A stretch of DNA of 64,000 bases, taken from Pontederia crassipes. Taxonomy: Eukaryota > Streptophyta > Magnoliopsida > Commelinales > Pontederiaceae. A model generated the notes under the pieces. The model saw only the letters and a list, made by a program, of their open reading frames with translations, had not been told where the DNA came from and searched no databases. Within the stretch, counting starts at the first letter, position 1. Each line of letters starts with the position of its first letter. The stretch covers positions 53,577,995 through 53,641,994 of the forward strand of contig CM060198.1 in NCBI GenBank assembly GCA_030549335.1, given 5' to 3'. Below are positions 46,201 through 58,200 of the stretch, piece after piece. The position numbers and the translations under genes are program-made.

Positions 46201-49200
46201 CTCCTACACCACAATGGCACAACTGATAAATAGACAAAAGGCTGAAGTCAAGCTAGTAGTCGAATAGGATTGGTGAGGAGAAAAGCAAGTAACCAACCAA
46301 CACCTTCGTCTCCGGCAGCCCCTGCTGGAGGCGCCACCTTCCGTCTCTGGCGGCCCCCGCCAGCGGCGCCACCCTCCGTCTCCGACGGTCCCTGCTGGCG
46401 GCGCCACCATCTCGCCAACACGCTCTACATCATGCGTCGCAGGCAACAATGCTCCCCGGATGGCTGGACCACCCTCGCTCGCACTCGAAAAGCCATAACC
46501 ACCGCCGGGAGCCTCCACTATGCTGCTACAGATGTTTAGGAGAGGGCCACTTCACTCGTCAATGCTCTAGTCCATTGCGTTGCCTCCTGTGTCGAGGAGA
46601 AGGTCACCACGCACAGCAACAGGCCAAGGCCACCGGCCGTCATCATCGACCCCAACGCCCCTGACGGATGGCTCCCGCGCCATGGCAATCACCATCTCCA
46701 TCCCGTGGTCCCCTGGGATCCAACGAGGAGTCGACTTCCTCAAGGACTGTATCGTCGGCGAGATCAGTGGAACTCCTCCGGACCTGGCAGTGCTCCGCTC
46801 GGCAGTCATCGCCGGAGTTGGGGTGGCCCCGCCATTTCACCTAAGTCGCGTGTCGCCGGCGCTCTGGTTGCTGGCCCCGGGCTCTGTACACCAACGTGAC
46901 GCCCTCCTGGCGGCCCCGACCACCCTACCGCAGATCTCTGATGATCACTCGGAGGTCGTGTGGCGACCATGGAAGGTCGACGACGGCGCGACCATGGCGC
47001 CATCTGGGATCCGCCGGTCAGTCGACATCCTTGGCTTGCCGCTCCACCTTCAACGGACCGAAGTTGTTATGGCGGTGGCGCGACACATAGGCGACCCCAT
47101 CTCCGTCATCCTCCCTCCAATAGGCTCGCCGGACCTGTCGCGCTCCTCGGTGGTGGTCGACGCCCGCCCAGACTGCATCCTGCCGGCAGCCGTGACTCTC
47201 TGCTCAGGTGCCGGCCGCTTCATGCTCCGTCTTCAGCCTTCGCCGGGCTCGACCTCGTGGGCGGAGGTGGTCGCCGGCCAGAGATCCTTTCGATCGCGGT
47301 CCATGGCGTCAGTCGGCAGGACGTCTGCAGCTCCAGACCTGGCGCAGACACAGAAAGGACGGACGCCTGCACGCCAGCTCGCCGCAGGCAGGGTACATCA
47401 CAGGGCAGCGCGTGAGTCAGCACGTGAGCAACACATCCACCACCAAAAAATCCGCCAAGCCACTTCGGATCCTACCCGCGAACCCGTTCCACCTCAGCAG
47501 CCATCTGAACCCGACTTCACCCGCGCCCGATCCGAACCTCCGACCCGCTCGCGAACTCAGAACCGCCCGACTTCCCCCCCTCCGGCAGGTCTGTCGTCCC
47601 AAAGGCCGTCTTCCCGGCGACTGTCAAACCGCGGACCCTCCGGCGATCGCTGTCGACCCCTACTCCCACTCCCACACTCTCCCCGATCTCCCCTCTGCCT
47701 CTCTATCAACCCCCACCGGCGGGCCCGTCCATCCTCCGGCGGCCGCCGTCCACTCCCTCCCTCACTCTCACACCATCCCTGACCGCCTCCCCGCCTTCCG
47801 GTCAACCCTCCAACATACATCTCACATTGACTGCTCACGCTCGCCCTGATGAAGCCCAAGAGACGCTGGCGAATACTGGAAATTGGTCGGCGACCTCCTC
47901 CTGCAGATATCAACGCCGCCGACGCGCCTCAACAACAGCCCCACCACCTCAAAAATCTTGACTTTCAGCGGTGCCCGAGTTCGCCAAATGAGTCGGCAAT
48001 CACCCGTAAAAGCAGATGAGAAGGATGTAGGAGGAAGGAATCTAATATAAAGACTACGAGCTGAGAAAGTCGATGAAATCCAGACCCACCCGTCTGTCCG
48101 AGACGGGTCCGACCGAAAAGGGGCCACTCGTTGAAGTAATGCCAGGAACTCTGAGAGGCGCTGGTCCGAAAGTGGAGATCTGAAAAGAGGGGTCCAAGCA
48201 CCGGTACCAGCGGTGCCAGGGTCCGACCAGGTGTCCGCCGCCGACTCCCCAGGCTGTGCCGCCAGCGCCCAAAGACGGGGGAAGGATGCTGAAAGTGTGC
48301 CCCCAGGCAGCCACTCCCGCTGCCAGAATGATAAATCCACCCCAGAGCCAAGCGAGGGGGTCATGAGAGAGCGCACCAGCGGAAATAATGACGAGACACC
48401 CCTCCAGAAAGAAGAAGCTCCGTGTGGGAGAATAGGCCTGGAGTCCCAAGATAAGTCGCGTTCGTAGCATGTGGAAAAAACTGACTGCCATAAGCTGACC
48501 TCCGGCCCCATGATTCGCCCCACCCACCGAGCCAAAAGGGCCCAATTGGTGTAGCGAAGGTCACGGACGCCCAGGCCCCACTGTGAAGTGGGACGACAAA
48601 CGTTGTGCCATGCAACCAAATGTATACCACGTCTGTCCGAGTCACACCCCTGCCAAAAGAATCTGGTCCTCAGGGAGTCCAACCGCCTCAAAACAACCGC
48701 AGGCATCCGAAGAATAGATAAGTAGTACGTCGGGAGCGCCGATAAAACAGATCTGAGAAGAATAAGGCGACCACCCCGTGATAACAATCGCGAACTCCAA
48801 CCCTGTAACCTGTGCTCCATCCTCTCGATGACTGGAGTCCACCCACGAGAGCCAATGTGGCGATCCGAAAGTGGTAGACCAAGATAAGTGATCGGCAGGG
48901 AACCAATCGGGGTACGCAGCTCGGTCGCACACTGATCAGCCTCGTCAGAGACCATGCCGAAAGGAATGAAAGATGATTTAGCATGGTTGATCTGGAGCCC
49001 CGTCGTCGCTCCAAAAAGCTCTACCAGGACGGCCACCCGTCTAGCCTGCTGGTGCGAGCCCTCAATGAAGAAAATGGTGTCATCCGCATACTGCAGCAGA
49101 GGGACCAAGCCCCCGGCAAACCCCCTGAATAGGCCAGTCTCACAAGCAAGCTGAGTGCATCTGGCAAGTGCGTCAGCAGCAAGCACAAATAGCATGGGGG

Positions 49201-52200
49201 CAAGCGGGCAGCCCTGTCGAACTCCCCTCTGAGGTTGGATCCAACCACCCGCCCTCTCCCCGTTGACGAGGACCAAGAAAAAGGCGGTGGTGATGCATCG
49301 CTTCATCCAGGCAATCCAAATTGGTGGGAACCCTCTAACCTGTAATGAGTGCCAAAGAAAGGGCCATGAGACGGAATCATAGGCCTTGGAGAAGTCTACC
49401 TTCCAAAGGAAAGCCCGACTGCTAGTCCTCCTCCACTGCGCAATGATCTCAGAGGCGATAGTGTAACTGTCGGTGATGGCTCGATCCCGAATGAAAGCTG
49501 ACTGTACCGGATGGATGAGCTGAGGAAGCACCTCACGAAGTCGAGTTGCCAGTATCCGAACCATCAGGAGGTAGATGGCATTGGATATGGCGATCGGCCT
49601 GTAATCCTCCACGTGCTCCGCTGGGCTGCGCTTTGACAACATGAAGAGAAGGAACCGGTTGAGGCGCTCGAAACCCTGGTTCCCACTCATGAACTCCTGG
49701 ATAACCGCCATGACATCCTCGCGGACCACGGGCCAGAACTCCCTGTAGAAAAAGACGGGACAACCGTCAGGGCCCGGGGACGCCTCGCCGTTGAGATCAC
49801 CAAGGGCATCGGTGACCTCATCCTCCGAGATGGTCTGTGACAACAAAGAGCACTGAGCATCAATAAGACAAGGAATGTCCCCCGGGGACCATCTCCATGG
49901 TGCTGAAGGCCGTCGCCTGTAGAACTCTCGAAAATGGGAGCTCATGGCCGACCCGATGTCATCATCAGTGAGTCGGTGTCCCTGGAACTCCAAATGATCA
50001 ATCCTGTTCGCCCGTCGCCTGGAACTCGCATAGAGGTGGAAGAACCTAGTGTTGGCATCTCCCTCCTGAAGCCAGGTCTGCCGGGAACGCTGCCTCCACT
50101 GGGTCTCCACAATCCTGTCCTCAAGCTGGATGGTGAGCTGAGCAGTTCTGCGCTCCTCAATCTCCACAGCGGTGAGGTGGCGGGAGTCCTACATCTGGTC
50201 GAGCCGGGTGATGGTGGCCAGAGCCTCAGTCCAACGTCTCGCCCTGTCCTCACGAACCTGCCTCCAGTGTGATCGGAGGAAAGATCGAAGGCCCTGAAGC
50301 CGGGCAGCCAGCGTCCTGGCCGCCGAGTCTGAGGCCGCCACTGTCCGCCACTGGTCCGCCACAAGCTGTCGGAAACCATCCTCAAGCAGCCAAGAACGCT
50401 CAAACCGAAAGAGCGAGCGCATAGGCCGGCCGTCATTGGACTGCCACATGAGCGGCGTATGGTCCGAAAACGGCCGGTCTAGGACCCGAACCTCAGCCAG
50501 GTGGTGCGCCTCAACCAGCTCCAAGGAACCCAAAAATCTGTCAATCCTTGATCGGGCCGTCGGTGTAGCAGTATTCCTCCAAGTGAACCGACAGTTCGTG
50601 GCCGGGAAATCGACCAGCGAGTGGACATCGATGAAGTCCCGGAACTCTTCTGCGCCCGCGTCCCTCTCATGGCGATGAATGGGACGATCTTCCATGTCAA
50701 GGGTGACGTTGAAGTCGCCCCCAATCAGCCATCTGGCATCAGGGAGAAGAGAGCGGACTTCACGTAGCTCCTCCCACATAACGCCCCGAAAAGAGGCTGA
50801 ACATGGCCCGTAGACGCAGGAGAGGAGGTAGGAGTTGCCATCCTTCCTCGCCCGCAGGTGGGCTGACAGGGAGAACCTGTCCGCCCAAGAGTCCACCAAA
50901 GTGAAAAGGTCATCTCACCATCCGATGATGCAACCCCCGGATTGACCCACTGCATCCAATGAGATGTGCTGGGACAGGCGTGAGCCCCCAATCTGACTCC
51001 AGAGGGTCTGAGGACAGTCTGCCAACAGTCCCCCAATCATCCAGGTGGCAGTTTGATGGATATGGAAAGGGATTTGAAAATGTTGCCAGTTGTCGACAGG
51101 TGTCCCTGCAATGTCTGTGTTGGCAGGGTGAATGGCAGGCATGCGTACGGCATCTCCCCCAGTCAGTTGTTGTTGGGAGTCCGGCGGTCGGCCGGCGGCA
51201 GACGTCCCCCAGGGCGACGTCGGCGGATGATATTTCAGGCCGATGAGGAAGGATGAAGCCCCCAATCGCAAGGTTGTCGAGGAGGGTGGACGGATGGTCG
51301 CCGGAAACTCCACTTCCGCCGACACCTGTGAAAGATCCGGCGAGGGGTGATCCAGGAGTTCTTCAGTGGGAATCGGGGTTTCGAGCGCCTGAACCGGTTC
51401 CTAATATTCATGCTTCCCAAGCGTACGCCGGCGAAGAGGGTGGAGGACTTCTGACCGATTGCCCTATCCAGTGCCATTTATCTCTTGGTGGCTCGGGTAT
51501 TGACAAATCGACTTCGGGAGGTGCTCCCCGACCTCGTCCACCCTGCTCAGTCAGCTTTCATCCACGATCTGATAGCTACACCATGGCGTCTGAAATTATT
51601 GCGCAGTGGAGGCGGAGCAATCGCCACGCCTTCCTATGGAAGGTAGATTTCTCAAAGGCTAATGACTCTCTCTCATGGTCCTTCCTTTGGCACTCACTGC
51701 AAGTTAGAGGTTTCCCTACGACTTGGATTGCCTGGATGAAGCAATTCGTCACTACCGCTTCTTTCACGGTCCTAGTCAACGGTTCGATGGCAGGGGGTTG
51801 GGTGCAGCCACAGCGAGGTGTGCGTCAAGGATGCCCCCTCGCGCCGGTGCTCTTCACATTGGCAGTTGACGGCCTGGCCAGATGCACTCAGGCGGCATGT
51901 CGGGCTGGCCTTTTCAGTGGTTTCGCTTGTGGAGTGGTACCCCTTCTACAGCATGCGGATGATACGATTTTCTTTGTGTAGGAGGCTCGCCGGGTGGCCA
52001 TCCAGGTCGAGCTTTTCGGCGCGTCATCGGGACTTGAGATCAACCATGCCAAATCTTCTTTCATTCCGTTTGGCATGATAGCAGATGTTGCTTTGAGCTG
52101 TGCAGCGGAGCTGCGCACCCCTGTTGGCACCTTGCCCATCACCTACTTGGGCCTCCCTCTCTCGGATCGTCATATTGGCTCTCGGAGGTGGACACCGTCA

Positions 52201-55200
52201 TCGAGCGGCTAGAGCACCGCCTTCGGGGCTAGAGCTCGCGGATTTTATCTAGTGGGGGTCGTCTGGTTCTACTCCAAGCAGTACTCTCATCACTCCCGAT
52301 ATATTTCATGTCAGTGTTTCAGATGCCAGCACAAGTCTTATCAAGGATTGATACCTTGCGGGTTGAGCGTTCGGGACCTCCGATGCACCAATTGGGCGCT
52401 CCTTGCTCGGTGGGTAGGGAGGATTATGGGTCCTGAGAACAGTTTATGGAGGGATGTTTTCACCACATGCTACGGTCGGGATCTCTCATGGGGCTCCAGG
52501 CCCATTCTACCACACGGAGTCTCCTCTTTCTAGAGGGGGGTGGCAGCACTATTTCCCAGAGTGCGTCCTTTCATGACTCCGTCACTTGGCTCTGGAGAGG
52601 CTTTCTTATTCTGGAGGCACAACTGGCTGCCTAGGGGTCCACTTGCAGATTCTTTCCCCCGTCTGTGGGCCTTAGCGGCACATCCTGATGCATCCATAGT
52701 TGAGTGCTGGTCAGAGATGGGTGGACCGGCCACTGGGTCCTGGACGCCCCCTTTTGATTCCCCCCCCCCCCTTTGATCAGCGGTTTTATGAGTTGCTTGA
52801 TCCCGGATCCGGCACGGACAGATGGTTGGGTATGGACATCAGATTCTTTCTCGGCATACAGCCTCTATCTTCATTTTCTTCCAACTTTCACTGACTCAGA
52901 GGATCTTAGAGCAGACTGCAGACTCACCTGTCGCTCACGGTTTCCGCTGAAACAAGATCTTGACTTAGCTTATGCAGCGCGAGCGGCTCCTCACTCGGGC
53001 CTATAGAGCACGGTGGGCACCCCATGCTGACTCTTCTTGAGCTCTATGTGGGGAGGTGGGGGTGGATGTTTCTCACCTATTCTTCGGATGTCGGGTGTCT
53101 CGGGAGGTTTGGTCCTGGACGAGCTTTTCAGACGGTGCTCCTCTAGCACATGTAGATTTTTGGCAGGCCCTGAGGGGCCTACGTAGGCAGAGGTTGGGTT
53201 GGCGAGCTTCGTTGGCGACTTTCGCGGCCAGTGCCTAGGCCATATGGCTTCAACGCAACCGTGTCATTTTTTGTGGGGAGAGATGTCAGGTGGATGTTAT
53301 TGTACACCACATGTTTTGTTTTCTTCGGGAGTGAGGTTTAGGCTAGCACCTGTCTCTTCTTCCTCTTTTTTGCCGCTCTTCGCTGGAGAGCTTTCCACAT
53401 GTACATGATGTTTCTTCTTATTGATATATATACGTGGATGACTACCAAATGTTAGTCATCCTTTCCCTTCTCAAAAGAAAATTCTTGGCCGTTTTTGTGG
53501 TTTTCTCTTCATCGTCGTGGCTTTTCAGAAAGGTGGGTCGCCTGGATGTGATGCATTTCAATGGCATCCTTTTCGGCCCTTATCAACGGACGGCCTTCCA
53601 GGGGCTGGGTGCAACCACGGTGGGGGTCAGGCAGGGCTGCCCTCTCACGCTGATGCATTTTATTATTGCGGCAGATGCGCTGGCCAAATCAATCCTAATG
53701 TCTGCAGCTCCGGCATTCTCAAGGGTTTTTGCATTGCAGATACCTCCGAAACCTCCATTCCAATTCTGCAATATGCTGATGATACTTTGTTTTTTTTATT
53801 GAGGGTTCACAACTGGCTGCACAGAGGCTGGCAATTCTGGTCGGAATGTTTGGAGATTTCTCAGATCTCAGCATTAATTATGCTAAGTGCAGTTTTATTG
53901 GCGTCAATATGCCCATGGCTACCAGCTTTCTGTGCTCAGATTCTCAGGTCACCAATTGGCACTCTCCCACTCGACTATTTGGGTCTGCCGCTGACAGATA
54001 GGCGCACCGTGGCACGTGATTGGAGTCAGTGATAAAAAGGGTGGAGCTCCAGACTGCTATCCCGCAGACGCAGTCCCGTTTTGCTTCGCCGCGTGCTATC
54101 CATGCTGCCGATATACTTTAAGACAGTTTTGAGAATTCCTCTATAGGCGGAACGCTCAATTGGCTTGATGAGAATGCAATTTCATTGGCAGACGGGGGGT
54201 CTATGGGCAGCGGAGTGCACACCTGGTGTCCTCCGAGGTGGTGTGCCGCCCAACTGAAGGTGGCCTTGGCGTTCTCAACTTTCGTCGGATGAACACTGCC
54301 CTGCTCACTAAATGGGTTGTTCGAATTATGGGGCAGAGTAGTGAGCTGTGGTCCACCATTTTTCGTGCCTCTTATGGCCATTCTCTTAATTTGGACTCTA
54401 GAATGGTGGTGGTAAGTGGGGCTTCCTCCTTTAGGCGTAACATTGCAGAAATTATGATAAGATACCACTTTGTATTAGTCAATGGCTGGTTAATTAAGTA
54501 GTGGGTAGTTAAAAGTTGTATGAGTTAGTGGCTGATTAAAAAAGTAGTGGGTAGTTAGTTATATTTGTATTTGCATGTTATAAATACATGCATGGGTTTT
54601 AGATTTAGGGGAGCCTTTGAAATGTGTATACCAGTTATGTAAATGGAGATTGGTTCACTGGTTTGAGGAACTGGTTTCGATGCTGGGACAAATTGCTCAC
54701 ATGTCTCCTGCCATTGCTGTGTGTGGATTGCTGGAAATGGAGATCGGATTCCATCACGGTTCGAGAGGCATACTCCTTGCTGGGCGGGCAAGGTGACGAG
54801 CAAGATGAGGAATTGCTTTTAGCTTGCAGACTGATCTGGAAAACAAAGGTCCCTCTTAAGATCAAGATGTTCTCTTGGCTGCTGCACTGCAGGAGTTCTG
54901 ACAAAGGTATACAGATCGCGGTGGGCAGGAAACTCTGACACTCGCTGTGCCATATGTGGGGAGGCGGATGAGGATACTGCCCACTTGTTCTTTGGATGGT
55001 CCATGGCGAATCAGGTCTGGGCTGACGCAGGCATTGGATGGATCAACAACATTTTGGAAGCCACGTTCTGGCACTCCTTTTGTAGTGGCTGCACGGACCC
55101 CCAGGACCGTGTTTATGTATGCGGGAGACAGGGCGCACCCGTTGGCATACATCTTGACCATTTGGCTGCAGAGGAATGCAACTATCTTTCAAGGTGGCTG

Positions 55201-58200
55201 TGCTTATTTGGAGAATGTGGGGCACCATGCAAGGGCAATCTATGGGGAGTTGAGGAAATATATGTAATGTAGGTAAAATTTTGTGTACTGGTGGAACTAC
55301 CAACTTATCTTTCGCTTTTCCTTTATGTTTTCAGTTGTAATCGTGTATTACACTAATGAAACTTCTGGACGACTACCACCTTGCTAGTCGTCCTCTTTCT
55401 TCTAAAAAAAATATCAATAATTCACATATACATGGTGTATGAGTCTTGAGTCACAAGAGAAAATAGGGTTCAAAATATGTATTCCTTTTTTTAGGGTATC
55501 AAAATATGTATTCTTAGCATTTCATATTATTTCGTATTACCCATGCTACTTAGTGATACACTAAATGAATAAACAAAAAAAATCTATGTTTTGAGGAAAA
55601 GGTAGCCAAACGGTTTCAACAGCCATCCATGTAAATTATATCAAAAACATATATGCAAATGTGTACAAAAAGCAGGTCTTTGCACCGACCCCTGATGCCT
55701 AACTTTTATTCAGTAAGTATTTGTTGTCATTTTTTAATGAATCAGAAAGTAGTCTACTTACATTTGCATCTTCAGAATGCAGATTAAATTGTGGTTGAAT
55801 AACATTCACCATGAAGTGGCGTGTGCCCTCCTCCTCCAAGTCATCTGCACGGTCATGTTTTCCTGTTGGATGGGAATGTGAAATAAATTAACAGAACATC
55901 AGCACGACTATTATTTTGAAGATATTTGAAGCAAATTGCCACCTTGATGAGTCAAGCATTCAACATAGAATAACTATGTACACAAGTTCAGAATACAAAC
56001 ATGAATTACAGAAAATTAGCTGGGATAATGTTCAATTGTTCATCATCTGCTTAACATTACATATATTTCATACAGGAGAAGATATTAGGATAGCAAAATA
56101 ATACCATGACAATTGTCAAAATATATTGATGAATCTCAAGGAATAATCATAATGTTTGGTTTAAAGCACTTCAAAAATCAAATTACAGGACAACAATTTG
56201 TGCAAAGGTATCCAGAGGGATTTACGGAACCTGCACTAGTGAAAATATCTAAAACTTAATTAAGAGGCTTCCCTACAATCTCCTCAAAAAAAAAAAAAAA
56301 AAAAAGATGCTTCCCTACAATAAATTTACTCAACGTAGGAGTTATATTCCTTATGATATGGAGTCCACCATAGAAACAACCTCAGCTTCAAAAATATGAT
56401 GATGAGGTGAAGAAAATGACATTAAAGGCGTCCAATCCACAGATCAGCGAAACAAGCCATTAAACTTACCAGCTGCATCTGAAGAAGAGGGCTCCATCTT
56501 ATTTGAAGGTGATGCAGATGAACCCAAGCTATCAACTGGATGTTTGGGAGGTGAATTACCACCATGCAATGATGTTGATGGTATATTATCCTCTTGAGGA
56601 ACTTCAGAATGATCAAGAATTTGCTGTTTCTCAATCAACTTCCTTTGGGCATACTGCCTAGAAGGAGAGGGTTTTGGGGGTTCAAAAGCTTTAGAAATTC
56701 CACCGACCCAGGACCAGACAGCATCTCTGTTTTCTATCGTCCAAAGTAGCTTAAGGCCATAAACAAATACACGTTGGCAATTGTCAGCAATTACAACATT
56801 AAATCCATCATCATCACTAGGATCTGATCTTGTGTGGTCACTTTCACTGCCATTTTCAAACTCAGATCTCACATATGTCATCTCTAGATTCTTCCTACCA
56901 GCTTCTTGCCAAGCCAGTAGCCTCCCAGGATCAGCTTTGGGTGCTTGTCTTCGTATTGTGAAATAATCAGAGTACAAAAGAAACCCGTCATCACGGTTTC
57001 TTTCTATTTTTTCATTGACAACTTTAGCAGTTGCAGTATGAGAACTTCTCTTTGAGTTCTGGGTATCTTTACTCAAAGAACAACCACTATCTCTAATCAG
57101 ATATGCTTTCAGTGTATGAAGATCAAGACCACGATAAACGAGGTCAAGGGGATCACGTTTGCAATCAAAAGTGTATTTCTGCTTACCACGACTGTAACAT
57201 AACTCATACTTCAGCTTTGACATTTTAAAAGTCAGACCACTTGCTGGATCATCATCTCCTAAAGGCATGTGCTTTATGCATGCAGGAGTAGCATCTAGAC
57301 GGAGGAAAAACTCTGTCATAACTTTGTCCAGTGACAAGTTGCCAGATCTTGCAGCCCTCGGGATTCCAAAACGTGGCCATCTGGAAAAAGATCGTAGTTT
57401 ATGAGGAGGGCTATAGTTTAGACCCCACCATTTGAATATCCAAGCTAAATCATGAGCTCCAAGATTCATGACAGGGAAGTCACTCTGTTGACAACTATAG
57501 ATGGTCCTATCTAGTACAATGTCATTCGCAAAACTTGATGACGTGACATTACTGTCAGATAACTGCGGCGAAGGTTTCAGGGAGAAGCTCCATCTTAAAG
57601 ATAGAGAAGTTGAACGGAAGGGATCATAAACTTTCTTTCGAGGTTCCCTCTCCACAGGAAGTGCATGTAAATAATGATTCAAGGGAGTCCCAGACTCGCA
57701 CTCCCAATCCATGTTAACCTCAAGGGAAAAACCAGAGGAATAAAGAAATGGTCTAGAGGCCCCAGATGGCAGCTTCAGGCTGCACTTCTTGATCAAGCTC
57801 TCTAAACTGCTTATATACATCTTAAACTCTTGAGCAGAAACAAGAACTTTCCCATCAGTATGCTGGATAGACATGTAATCTGAAACAATCTGAAGTTTGT
57901 CTAGCTTTTCATAAGGATTAGTAGTAGCAAGAAAGTTCCATGAAGTCTCATTAAACTGCAAAACATTCTTGCCATGGATGTAATATCTTGCATCATCCCA
58001 CCATGGTAAGCTGCGCTCTTTTTTGGGAGTCTGTGATGGATTTGCACTTTGATCCATCAAGTTGGGAATCTGACTTCTGGAACTAAGGTTAGTCCGACGA
58101 AGTGCTACTGTAAATGCATAGCTTATATCTGCAAATGCTGGCTCATATCCCACTCCAAAAGAAATGTCGCCTTTGTGAAAAAATAAAGGCAAGTCAGAAT

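Noticed and set aside
47557-49014. Many other long frames across the LINE region on both strands
   Set aside because: GC-rich sequence opens shadow frames; only the frames with endonuclease, RT or zinc-knuckle blocks are real.
46270-53481. Twin-priming inversion of a single LINE as explanation of the mosaic
   Set aside because: The minus and plus segments both contain the same RT blocks in different subfamily versions, so they cannot be two halves of one element.
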